The notes beneath the pieces were generated by a model. The model saw nothing but the letters and a program-made list of their open reading frames with translations, was not told the origin of the DNA and searched no databases. The position numbers and the translations under genes are program-made. Below are positions 1 to 7,042 of a DNA stretch of 11,392 nucleotides, one piece after another; the stretch's first letter is position 1, and each line of letters begins with the position of its first letter. The stretch lies in assembly GCA_023091735.1 (NCBI GenBank), contig JALKBU010001407.1, positions 1 through 11,392 of the forward strand. Reading direction: 5' to 3'. The stretch comes from Trichomonas tenax (Eukaryota; Parabasalia; Trichomonadida; Trichomonadidae).

Positions 1-20
1 CACTTTCAAAAATAGCAGGT

Positions 21-178
21 CCCCCTTCGGTAAAACAACCACCCCATATCGTTTGCCACTTTAGCCTTAAAGTGTGGAAAATAAAGCTCCCGCCTTATTT
101 GGGGTCATGAATCCTGACTTGGATCCGGGGCGGGGGCGAGCTTGCTCGCCAGATGCCGCCATATGTGTGTGTGTCCAG
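21..178 (+). repeat. GC-rich dispersed repeat, copy 1
   Basis: This stretch matches 458-612 at an offset of about 435 bases, with shared blocks such as CGGTAAAACAACC, TATCGTTTGC, CCTTATTTGG, GTCATGAATCCT and GCCGCCATATGTGTGT. It is far richer in GC than the rest of the window. Bases 135-150 form a perfect 7-bp hairpin (GGCGAGC, TT, GCTCGCC). In one frame both copies encode the shared peptide ALFGVMNP.LDP, then diverge where this copy has one base fewer than copy 2. It could be an old coding duplication or a dispersed genomic repeat; the sequence does not decide. Confidence 0.75.
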
Positions 179-331
179 TCCACTAGAACACCCCAGGCAC
201 ACTTCCGATTTTACTCAATCCTGCCATTTTTGAATGCCAGAAGAAAAAGAAATGTCCTTGACCACTCAGCCCGTTCCCCCACCCCCGACAGCATCACTTT
301 TCCATGAAAAACAACCTTTTTTCCACAAAAA

Positions 332-432
332 CGATAAAAATAACAAGGTCCGACACTTTTCATTAACGCACAGACCCTATTTTTCAAAATAAGCCCTGGT
401 TCGACATCTTAAAATAAACGTACAGAACAAGA
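332..432 (+). repeat. Two degenerate ~56-bp tandem units between the GC-rich repeats
   Basis: The block starting AAAATAACAAGGTCCGACA near 332 is echoed near 388 by AAAATAAGCCCTGGTTCGACA, and both lead into ACGCACAGAC or ACGTACAGAAC. The beginning of the window (AAAATAGCAGGTCCC at 9-23) carries a shorter third echo. Identity is moderate, so this is an old tandem duplication. No gene is seen between 310 and 455. Confidence 0.4.
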
Positions 433-457
433 AGCGCTACATGTCTTTCGGACTCGG

Positions 458-612
458 CCCCCTCGGTAAAACAACCCCCTATCGTTTGCTACTTTAACCT
501 TAAAAGGTGGAAAATGAGACTCTCGGCCTTATTTGGAGTCATGAATCCTAAATTAGATCCGCGGCGGAGGCGAGCTTGCTCACCGGCATGCCGCCATATG
601 TGTGTATAGATG
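458..612 (+). repeat. GC-rich dispersed repeat, copy 2, abutting a gene fragment
   Basis: Second copy of the repeat at 21-178, roughly 80 percent alike by eye. Its hairpin GGCGAGC/GCTCaCC carries one mismatch. A 31-codon ORF (514-609) begins MRLSALFGVMNPKLDP and stops in the shared CATATGTGTGTA block. The sequence continues without a break into the reading frame that ends at 898, so the repeat boundary at about 610 looks like a junction that replaced the 5' end of that gene. Confidence 0.75.
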
Positions 613-898
613 TCCATTTGCTAATGGAAAAATTGAGAAACTTTGCCCCGATGTCGAAAAATATTTTAAATTTAAAGATATTGACGATATGGACAGAAAA
701 CAGCTTCAAAGCGAAGTTGACAAGTTTCTGTTTGAATACAACTTCAGATCTCCTCACAGTGATCTTGAATATTCAGAAAGATTGGGAAGAAAATTAATTC
801 CTTTCGAGAAGTACGAAGAACACCTGAAATGGAAACCAGGAATGGGTCCTAATCAGTGGAAGGTTATTGATGATGCACATATTTATGATTTTGAGTAA
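557..898 (+). pseudogene. 3' fragment of an unrecognised protein gene, 5' end replaced by repeat
   Basis: The frame is open from 557 to a TAA at 896-898. The first ~17 codons lie in the GC-rich repeat and are probably not original. From about 611 the peptide looks like real protein: CPFANGKIEKLCPDVEKYF, a charged helical stretch, then a C-terminus with EYSERLGRKLIPFEKYEEHL and WKPGMGPNQWKVIDDAHIYDF. There is no ATG near the start; the only candidates are a GTG at 602 and an in-frame ATG at 689, and no initiator precedes them. The stop lies inside a TAAA motif, as in the intact genes here, which supports a true 3' end. I do not recognise the family. The YNFRSPHS segment faintly recalls integrase C-termini, but not enough to call it. 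No signal peptide or membrane segment is seen. Confidence 0.5.
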
Positions 899-899
899 A
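896..899 (+). terminator. TAAA polyadenylation motif overlapping a stop codon
   Basis: The TAA stop plus the following A makes TAAA, the trichomonad poly(A) signal that is often fused to the stop. The same arrangement closes the genes ending at 3409 and 8406. Confidence 0.5.
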
Positions 900-1113
900 T
901 TTCCTTTTTTAATGATTAAATACTTGCAATATGTTGATATCATCGAATATATTCTTTTGCTTTTTTTGTTTTTATTGTTTTTTAGAAGAAATTTCGAGAA
1001 TTTTCTAAAATGCTGATAATTTTAATAAATTGAAGTTTCCTATGAATATGCATTGGATATTATATCATAATTTACTTGTAAAAATCAAAAATTATCAACT
1101 ATATGCTAGATTC
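899..1113. other. AT-rich intergenic DNA, no gene seen
   Basis: Mostly T- and A-runs. I see no open frame of note, no tRNA-like fold and no strong palindrome. Confidence 0.5.
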
Positions 1114-1120
1114 TCACATA
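1114..1120 (+). promoter_or_regulatory. Possible initiator (TCACATA)
   Basis: This fits the trichomonad initiator core TCA-Y-W and lies 41 nt before the ATG at 1157, with no ATG between. The 5' leader would be longer than usual, and such a short motif is common by chance in AT-rich DNA. Confidence 0.25.
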
Positions 1121-1156
1121 TAATTCAAAAAAAAATTCAAATTTTAAGAGAAAACA

Positions 1157-1276
1157 ATGAAAAGTCAAACTCTTTTGTTTAAAAAAACATCAAGATTTGT
1201 GTATCTTTTAGCCATTTCTCTGCTTTTAGCAGCATCAAACCAGCAAGAAGCAGGTATTCTTTGCATCTGCCTTTAA
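1157..1276 (+). CDS. Possible 39-residue secreted peptide or gene 5' remnant
   Basis: The ORF starts at ATG 1157 and ends at TAA 1274-1276. Residues 1-13 are basic (Lys9, Lys10, Arg13), residues 14-26 are a hydrophobic run (FVYLLAISLLLAA), and a polar Ser-Asn-Gln-Gln follows. This is the layout of a cleavable signal peptide, with a possible cut near Ala25-Ala26. The last residues are AGILCICL with two cysteines. The stop overlaps a TAAA motif, as at the real gene ends in this window. Only about a dozen residues would remain after cleavage, so it may be a tiny secreted peptide or the start of a decayed secreted-protein gene. After the stop the frame shows a short run resembling coding (NAEKLL) before more stops. 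No family can be named. Confidence 0.35.
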   Translation: MKSQTLLFKKTSRFVYLLAISLLLAASNQQEAGILCICL

Positions 1277-2342
1277 AATGCTGAGAAATTACTCTAAGAT
1301 ACTTGAAATTTTCAAGATCTTTTCTTTTTTTTTTCACATTTTTTTCATTTTTAATAAAGGAATATAAGTAACATAGTTACTTTCAATTTTTTATAATTCA
1401 AAAGCTATCCTCTTTTTGAGAAATATATAGAAAACTTCAAAAGTTATTTTTTCTTCGAAATTATAATTTACATATATAGCACAATATATTAATTTGTTTG
1501 TTTCAATTTTTCTATGGCAGCCGATCATGTTTTATGTGAAAGTTGACACTCGCCTCACTTTTTCCAGAACCCTTATAGAACACTAGTGTTACCACAAAAA
1601 AGCATGCGAGCTTGATGTTATGTAATTCACTCATAAATTTCTGACTTTTTGCATCGATATTATTTCAAGCTGAAAAAATACATATGTTATGAATCACACG
1701 CTCCAACACAATACTAGAATGAGCGTATTTTCACTTACAATCTAAGAAGCATGATTTTTAATATTATTCTAAAATAAATATTAGATTTTTTTACGAAATA
1801 TTTAGTATGAATTATCATGAATTCATTATTTATGACTATACATCGCACTATTTACTACTTGCCAAATATTTTGTTTACATGTGGTTTACGTGTCAAATAT
1901 TTGGTTTGTAAAAACCCAAAGCATATCGTAATCAAAGGTTCTTTTTCGAAAACCAAAATCACAAGCTTAAAATTTTTCATTAAATTTTCAAATATTTTCA
2001 TAAATTGTGTTCATTATAAATCTCTGTGCATTTTCACTAACATGCTGACGATTATTTACATCCAATATTCAAAGCAACCGCAAATTTTTCATTCAATTTT
2101 TTTCAATATTCCCTATTCATCAAAAATTATTGACCAGCTGTATTTTCGGCTGATTACTGGAATGATGTGAAATATTTTACATCACATCGGCTACTCTCAA
2201 AAGTTATTTTTTCTAAGTCTGATTATAATATTTATCTTAATCTCTACGGGTTTATATGGTAATAATAGTCTCGAGTATTTTTATTGAAAATGAAGGCAAA
2301 TAGTATAATACTATATAGAGTGCCATAATTTCATGGAAAAAT
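1277..2342. other. AT-rich intergenic DNA with small palindromes
   Basis: No convincing gene. A 117-codon ATG frame (1817-2170) has A/T-driven composition and no initiator or TAAA-linked stop, so it is not called. Small structures are AACACTAGTGTT near 1579, the near-palindrome GATGTGAAATATTTTACATC at 2164-2183, and a 17-base direct repeat (CAAAAGTTATTTTTTCT) at 1438-1454 and 2198-2214. Confidence 0.4.
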
Positions 2343-2555
2343 ATGATAACAATCGATTTTTTGTATTTTTGTTGCTTTTCAATTGAAATCTATTCAAAAA
2401 GCCATGTTAATCAGCCATCCTATGACTTAAAGCTAGTACGAATAAACTACATTTTGTTATCTAGGTACTCCTCTCAATCTTTTAAGGGGCCACCTCAATA
2501 TTGTGAGAAACACGCCCGTAGAGTAATTTCTAGATTAAAAAAATGGAGCTTGTAA
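2343..2555 (+). pseudogene. Weak 70-codon ORF, possible gene scrap
   Basis: ATG at 2343, TAA at 2553-2555. The first half is A/T-driven and hydrophobic. The second half is richer in GC and looks more like true protein, ending KGPPQYCEKHARRVISRLKKW, a basic amphipathic helix. The stop is not followed by A, so the TAAA link seen at intact genes is missing, and no initiator precedes it. I do not recognise it. It may be the tail of a decayed gene or a chance ORF. Confidence 0.2.
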
Positions 2556-2800
2556 CAATTCGTTCCAAAAAGATTTAAATACTAACCGTTTATTGTGAGC
2601 ATTGTTCAAAATAGCCAAAATTGAATTATAAATAACGTACTTTATTTTTAAATTGCCTTAGATATGTTATAATATTGATGTTGGTGATATTCGCTTAAAC
2701 AACAATATTTATGTCTTATTTTCATATAGTATAGAATTATCAGCAATACATAATATAGCAATATTTTCATCTCATAAAATTAAACAATGTTTTGTGAAAA

Positions 2801-2808
2801 TCACTTCA
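2801..2808 (+). promoter_or_regulatory. Trichomonad initiator element (TCACTTCA)
   Basis: TCA-C-T-T-CA fits the parabasalid initiator that both positions RNA polymerase II and marks the transcript start. With the A at 2803 as +1 the leader to ATG 2819 is 16 nt, the short spacing typical of trichomonad mRNAs. This also decides the start codon: an ATG at 2788 lies upstream of the initiator and would not be in the mRNA. Confidence 0.75.
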
Positions 2809-2818
2809 TTTTTATTAA

Positions 2819-3409
2819 ATGAAGGCTATTCTCTTCATCAAGACTTCCGATCTTGGCAAAAAGATCTGCGCAATCATTGCTGCCATTTGCGTACTTGTCG
2901 CTACTATTGGATGGCTTGTTTTCACAGCAATGGTTATCAATACTACAGAAAGCAATGCACTTATCAAGCTCTATAAGAATATGAAAAACCTTGGTGATGA
3001 ATATAGTTCGGCTTGGAATAAAAACAGGGCTTACATTGCCCTTAACAGCACTCTAATGGCCTTAGCTATTGCTTCACTCGCTTGCTGGGTTGTCTTCGTA
3101 ATCTTTTGGGCTCTTGATATGTGTGATGCTATTCGCGTGTTCATCTTTTACGGTTCCGTTGGCGTTTCAATTGCTGCTATTGTTTTTGGTGTCACTCTTG
3201 CTATATGGGCCGGCAGCAAGGATAACGACGTTCCGATGAGTTTTGATGATTTTTCATTATGCCATAAATCATTGTACATGAGCGATAGGGTCAGTTATTT
3301 CTTAAATACAAAGTATTGCCAAGGATCTCTTGGAATCCACATTGCTTTCTCAATTATTTTGGCAATTGCTTGCGTTCTTGCTCTCCTTATGCAATTTGAA
3401 GTCGTTTAA
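2819..3409 (+). CDS. Four-helix (tetraspan) membrane protein, function unknown
   Basis: Encodes 196 residues with four hydrophobic segments at about 16-40, 72-99, 106-131 and 172-192. Both termini would face the cytoplasm. A ~30-residue loop lies between helices 1 and 2, and a larger ~40-residue loop between helices 3 and 4 carries Cys148 and Cys167, which could form a disulfide. Asn41 in NTT at the end of helix 1 and Asn76 in NST are the glycosylation-type sequons, the latter inside helix 2. The order of small loop then larger Cys-bearing loop recalls tetraspanins, but the CCG motif is absent, so a true tetraspanin is not claimed. The start is fixed by the initiator 16 nt upstream, and the stop lies within TAAA. 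The codons favour C and T endings with higher GC than the flanks, so this is a live gene. Its partner and role cannot be read from the sequence. Confidence 0.85.
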   Translation: MKAILFIKTSDLGKKICAIIAAICVLVATIGWLVFTAMVINTTESNALIKLYKNMKNLGDEYSSAWNKNRAYIALNSTLMALAIASLACWVVFVIFWALDMCDAIRVFIFYGSVGVSIAAIVFGVTLAIWAGSKDNDVPMSFDDFSLCHKSLYMSDRVSYFLNTKYCQGSLGIHIAFSIILAIACVLALLMQFEVV

Positions 3410-3410
3410 A
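3407..3410 (+). terminator. TAAA polyadenylation motif overlapping the stop
   Basis: The TAA stop of the tetraspan gene extends to TAAA; another TAAA follows within 10 nt in the 3' flank. This is the usual trichomonad 3' end layout. Confidence 0.55.
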
Positions 3411-3475
3411 TTAAATTTCATTAAATTTTAATTTTTTATACCACCACTTTTTTATCCGATTTTAGAAGTGTTGAA

Positions 3476-3484
3476 TAATGTAAG
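3476..3484. repeat. Left 9-bp target-site duplication of MITE copy A
   Basis: TAATGTAAG here is repeated exactly at 3861-3869, immediately outside the two ends of the element. Confidence 0.8.
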
Positions 3485-3860
3485 GAGTCAACTACCTTTC
3501 TAGAAAAGTGATATGTTTACATGTCAAAAGGGTCGTGTAAATAACAAAATTTGACAAATAAAATTATTTATTCCAATTTAAAAGTAAGTTTAATTTCATT
3601 CATTTTTTCCTTTCACATTTCTACTACCTAATCTTGATCGGTGAAGATTCTTTGCTGAGAATTGAGGTAATTGGTTGCTGAAGATATCTGCTATAATGGA
3701 AGTAATTGATTGAGTGGCTATATTATCTGTTGATTGTAGAGGTCATTGATTTATTAGTGCTTGATCTCTCCTGGTTTTTAAAAGCTGTTCATTTACTACA
3801 TTAAGTATGGCCCCTCTGACACTTTACAAATGTTGGTTTTTCTAGAAAGGTGGAGGCCTC
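3485..3860 (+). mobile_element. MITE-like element, copy A (376 bp)
   Basis: The left end GAGTCAACTACCTTTCTAGAA and the right end, read on the other strand, GAGGCCTCCACCTTTCTAGAA form ~23-bp terminal inverted repeats, and a perfect 9-bp duplication flanks the element. The reverse complement of 8892-9122 matches both halves (for example TGTTTACATGTCAAAA, CTCTCCTGGTTTTTAAA, ACTTTACAAATG). It has no ORF, so it is non-autonomous. A 9-bp duplication is characteristic of Mutator-like (MULE) transposases, a superfamily known in trichomonads, so that class is inferred. It lies about 75 bp past the tetraspan stop. It is about 145 bp longer than copy B because of extra internal sequence. Confidence 0.85.
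3649..3765 (+). repeat. Three degenerate ~39-bp tandem units inside MITE copy A
   Basis: The cores GAGGTAATTGGTTG (3664), GAAGTAATTGATTG (3699) and GAGGTCATTGATTT (3739) recur at 35-40 base steps, the second and third units both starting CTGYT. Copy B keeps only one such unit, so unit loss or gain explains about half of the size difference between copies. Confidence 0.5.
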
Positions 3861-3869
3861 TAATGTAAG
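3861..3869. repeat. Right 9-bp target-site duplication of MITE copy A
   Basis: TAATGTAAG, identical to 3476-3484. Confidence 0.8.
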
Positions 3870-4011
3870 CGTCAGAAATGAGGTCAAGTCCATTGACTGT
3901 ATTGAAGATATAGAATAGAAATTGCGACTATTTGCCTGTATATTTATGTTGTATGAAGTAAGAAAATATTGAATTTAATAATTTAACAATATATTATATA
4001 AAAAGTTAGAA

Positions 4012-4143
4012 ATCGAAGTTATCTCGGCTCAAACCGAGATCACTCGCTTCTTTAGCGGGGAAACCTTGGTAGCACATGAAGCTGAGGCATTCACCCGCTA
4101 AAGAAACGAGAAATCTCGGCTTTATTGGCGAGATAACTTCGAT
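4012..4143. repeat. Long imperfect hairpin 1 of a four-hairpin array
   Basis: The left arm 4012-4059 pairs with 4094-4143 across a 34-nt loop. Identical blocks between the left arm and the reverse complement of the right arm are ATCGAAGTTATCTCG, CCGAGAT, CTCG and TTCTTTAGCGGG. Each arm also holds its own small hairpin (ATCTCGG...CCGAGAT at 4021-4040; ATCTCG...CGAGAT on the right), so alternative cruciform folds are possible. Confidence 0.85.
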
Positions 4144-4150
4144 GAAAAAA

Positions 4151-4236
4151 TCTGCTTTTTGGCCATTTTTGGTACTGTGTGCATCCACCACACACATTAT
4201 AGCTGCACACACTATCATAAATGTCCAAAAAGCAGA
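4151..4236. repeat. Long imperfect hairpin 2 of the array
   Basis: Arms 4151-4183 and 4204-4236 pair over 33 positions with four differences, around a 20-nt loop. The outer 12 bases (TCTGCTTTTTGG) and inner eight (TGTGTGCA) match perfectly. It starts only 7 nt after hairpin 1. Confidence 0.85.
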
Positions 4237-4265
4237 ACTATGAAAAATAATATTAATCTCAGGTA

Positions 4266-4368
4266 ATTCCTCAAGAAACTGTGTTTTCTGGCTCAATTGA
4301 CGGGTACACAACAAGACCGCAACCTATCATCCGTTAATCGAACCAGAAAACACCGTTTCTTGAGGAAT
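4266..4368. repeat. Long imperfect hairpin 3 of the array
   Basis: Arms 4266-4303 and 4331-4368 match at 34 of 38 positions around a 27-nt loop; ATTCCTCAAGAAAC and GTGTTTTCTGG are shared exactly. It begins 29 nt after hairpin 2. Confidence 0.85.
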
Positions 4369-4393
4369 CACTTAAGATTTCCTCAAAAAAAGT

Positions 4394-4478
4394 TGCATAT
4401 TTTGTTCCTTATTGATGCTTGTTGGTATCAACAATATCGTCTTACAATAATGAGCATCATAAATGAACAAAATATGCA
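4394..4478. repeat. Long imperfect hairpin 4 of the array
   Basis: Arms 4394-4424 and 4448-4478 pair over about 31 positions with roughly eight differences, around a 23-nt loop; TGCATATTTTGTTC and TGATGCT are shared. It is the most diverged of the four and begins 25 nt after hairpin 3. Confidence 0.75.
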
Positions 4479-4528
4479 TCCTATCCACGCTTTTGATGTG
4501 AGTTCATTTCTGACACATCAATTCATTT

Positions 4529-4545
4529 TTGACAAGTGTTGTCAA
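4529..4545. repeat. Short palindrome TTGACAA-GTG-TTGTCAA
   Basis: Perfect 7-bp arms around GTG, about 50 nt after the last long hairpin. The 13-base block GTCAAGTCCGTTG overlapping its end (4541-4553) recurs with one change at 3883-3895, on the other side of the hairpin array. Confidence 0.5.
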
Positions 4546-4553
4546 GTCCGTTG

Positions 4554-6117
4554 CAGTACAATACTGATAATGATAGACCACAACAATATCTATTTTTGCG
4601 CCATCAACTCTTTTTATTTTAACTTAATTATACTTCTTATATTTAGGTTTAAAATCAAAGATGATAAAATCACGTCGCACTTCTACAGCAAACACATGGG
4701 CTCCTTGCAGTCACGCCACCATCAAGCAAATTGGTAAATAATTTTATAAACATAGATCCCGTACAACACGCTCTGATACTTAGTATGCATGCCCAAGTCA
4801 GGATATAATTAAATTTTATTCTAGTCAGATCTTATTATTGATGTTTGGCTTAGGGTTACGATCCATAATTGTCCGTAAAATCAATATTTTCGATCAATAT
4901 CATAGCATACATTAATATTCACATACAGAAACCAGTACTTTAATCATTTAGTATCAAATAAGCTATAAATTACAAAAAATCTAACAAAACTCGATAATTC
5001 TTTTATAAACATCTGTTACTAACCAGTAACATAGTATACTATGGATTAAACCACATAGATAAAGTAATTCAATGACAATTTGATCAAAAATGCATTACAT
5101 GAAATTCAACATTTTTAATATACTCTTAAACGGCATTCAGTTTCCAACTTACGTTGCACACAACTTTCATAAGTAAAGCTCGGATATCACGTGAGGTATT
5201 ACTTTCGACTTTAAAAGATTTTAAACAAGTGTTACGGAATCTTCAGGAATTGATGAACAAAATATAATAAATTTATGTCTGAATATGTGCAGATGAGGAT
5301 TCAGTGATGAAATCATCTTCTCTCATCATTTCTATGACTAAATCGCTTGATTATTCCTCATTTGTGCCAAAATCAAAGCAACACAAAACATTAAGAACCA
5401 CCTGGAATAGATAATGATGACCCCAAGATTTTTTCAAAAACCTGAGTGATTGAAAATTAGAGTTTTAATTTTTTAGCTTTAACTCATTTAAACATTAGCT
5501 TCCTTTCTTTAAATTTCTTGCAATTTAATATACTTACTAATTTTTGGCCGGTGAGAAAGTGTTCTCGATATATGATTTATAATTTGTTTTTTTGAATATG
5601 TTAAGGAATGTACATTGCATCACTTAGATATAACTGATTGCACATAAGCCTTTGTTGATGTTAACAAGCATGTTTTACTCAAAATTGAGCACTAAAAATA
5701 TAAACCTTCAAAATAGAATCGATTTAAGCCTTTTAAAAAGCGTATTTATTCGTATCATAATAGCTTGTAACATATTCTTAGGCCAATAAAGTAAACTTAT
5801 GCATACAATTCAAGAATTATATGTGGAAATCGCAAAACGTTAATGGAAATATATTGAAATTGTCATTAAATTGGAAACCATGCATCGCTTGTTGTGATAT
5901 CTCGTACTAGAAATGTAATGATTTTAGGTTTAAGATGGAAATAAATATGAGATAATCTGTTGCTTTGGTTATTTCCAGGCAATTTTAACGTGGCTAGCTA
6001 CTAATATGTATATATAGTGCATGTGAATTATAAATTACTGAATCTGCTGAACTTTAATTTCGATTTGTATTTATCTCGAAACGAAACATCAGGATAGGAA
6101 AGTCACCATAGACTTAT
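4554..6117. other. Long gene-poor AT-rich region
   Basis: No supported gene on either strand in about 1.5 kb; stops are dense in all frames. The plus-strand frame ending at 4737 is not protein-like. A hairpin GTTACT-AACC-AGTAAC (5015-5030) directly adjoins a perfect 14-bp palindrome CATAGTATACTATG (5030-5043). A 35-codon ATG frame near 5308 has no supporting signals. Confidence 0.4.
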
Positions 6118-6195
6118 ATATTCCCCAGTGGGAATGGGTCACAGCGGTCATGGTTTAGAGAGGTAATGAACTGGAGGGCGGAGTTCCCCCTTTTG
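6118..6195. other. GC-rich patch with folding potential, unidentified
   Basis: This patch stands out from AT-rich surroundings. TTCCC-CAGT-GGGAA (6120-6133) is a perfect hairpin, GAACT...AGTTC flanks a GGAGGGCGG loop further on, and the patch ends in CCCCCTTTT, which could stop RNA polymerase III. It does not fold into a tRNA and does not match an snRNA or SRP RNA that I recognise. It might equally be a scrap of an old gene. Confidence 0.2.
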
Positions 6196-6461
6196 TTTCT
6201 TTATTCGGAATAAAAATTAGATTTTTAGAATGCCTACTGCATGAACTAGGGTTGCGCATTTGGAAGGAAGTTAGGAATTCTTTTTGAAAGTTGTTTTTTG
6301 GCATGTAAATATTTTTACACAATAGAATAAATTTTTGTCATTTCAATTTTACATATCGTTTGAATAAAATGAAAAATGGGACAAGCATTCGCCATGTAAT
6401 ATTTTTCGCATAATTCATGACCAATCCAGCAACGCTCATTCATAGTTGTCAGCATTGGCCA

Positions 6462-6518
6462 GCTTTTCACTGACTAGAGGGGTGCCTACTTTGATAGCAT
6501 TCACAACCAGTGAAAAGC
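6462..6518. repeat. 11-bp inverted repeat with 35-nt loop
   Basis: GCTTTTCACTG (6462-6472) pairs perfectly with CAGTGAAAAGC (6508-6518). It sits in a second locally GC-richer patch (about 6425-6535). No gene frame runs through it. Confidence 0.5.
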
Positions 6519-6535
6519 AGCAGGAGCTGCAACTA

Positions 6536-7042
6536 ATCACATTTCTAATTTGTTTCTTCCGCTATAGTTTCGCAGTTGAAAAATCATTATTTTTTTAACA
6601 TATCAATGCATTCAATGCTATATATAAGGATCCACAAATATGATACTACCACAGCATATCACGGAAAATTTGGGCTTTATCTATAACATATTGATCGAAA
6701 CGAACTTAAATCTCAACATTCGATGATGACTGAATAATTCCGTTTTGCAATGCAGACGTGTACTTAATACATAGAACCTGAAACGATACGATAATAATCT
6801 CTTGTCACTGTAATAAATATGAGATTCAAGAAAATACTCACAGTTGCTATGCCAATTCCAAAGCATGCTAGTATGTTAAGCTTATGAATTTCTCTACCAG
6901 ATTTAATAAAATATTTTATTTCCTTTATAAAATGTATTGTATCGTGATCACTTATCTAATGCACGCGAATCTATTCTTCAGTTTGGAGTTGTTAACCCCG
7001 AGCTATAATCATCCCCATTTTTCTTCAGTGCCGAATATAGAA
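6536..7042. other. AT-rich upstream region of the coiled-coil gene
   Basis: Frames of 61 and 65 codons exist here on opposite strands, but both are A/T-driven with no signals. Nothing else is seen beyond possible promoter sequence nearer 7045. Confidence 0.35.

Larger units (their letters stand above)
4012..4478. other. Cluster of four tandem hairpins, candidate structured or small-RNA precursor locus
   Basis: Four hairpins of 132, 86, 103 and 85 nt follow one another with only 7-29 nt between them. Their arms have no sequence in common, so this is not one repeat copied four times. ORFs crossing the region (102 codons on the minus strand, 146 on the plus) run through arms and loops alike and have no protein character. 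If transcribed, each unit would give a 30-50 bp RNA duplex, the size range of Dicer substrates. At the DNA level they are cruciform-prone. Which strand is transcribed, if any, cannot be told. Confidence 0.45.

Noticed and set aside
396..410. tRNA B-box-like GGTTCGA (and GGTTCAA at 11212)
   Set aside because: The flanking bases form no T-arm or acceptor stem and there is no matching A box, so neither is a tRNA.
600..898. Integrase C-terminus suggested by YNFRSPHS
   Set aside because: Only a few residues agree, no catalytic Asp/Glu region is present, and the rest of the fragment does not fit.
1254..1259. Possible 5' splice site (GTATTC) after the signal-peptide-like segment
   Set aside because: Trichomonad introns need GTAYGT and a near-invariant ACTAACACACAG end; neither is present here.
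1817..2170. 117-codon plus-strand ORF
   Set aside because: It is rich in Ile, Phe, Tyr, Lys and Asn as expected from AT-rich random DNA, with no initiator nearby and no TAAA-linked stop.
4006..4314. 102-codon minus-strand ORF and 146-codon plus-strand ORF (4297-4737) across the hairpin array
   Set aside because: Both run through hairpin arms, loops and spacers without regard to the structure, have no initiator or TAAA-linked stop, and encode no recognisable or compositionally normal protein.
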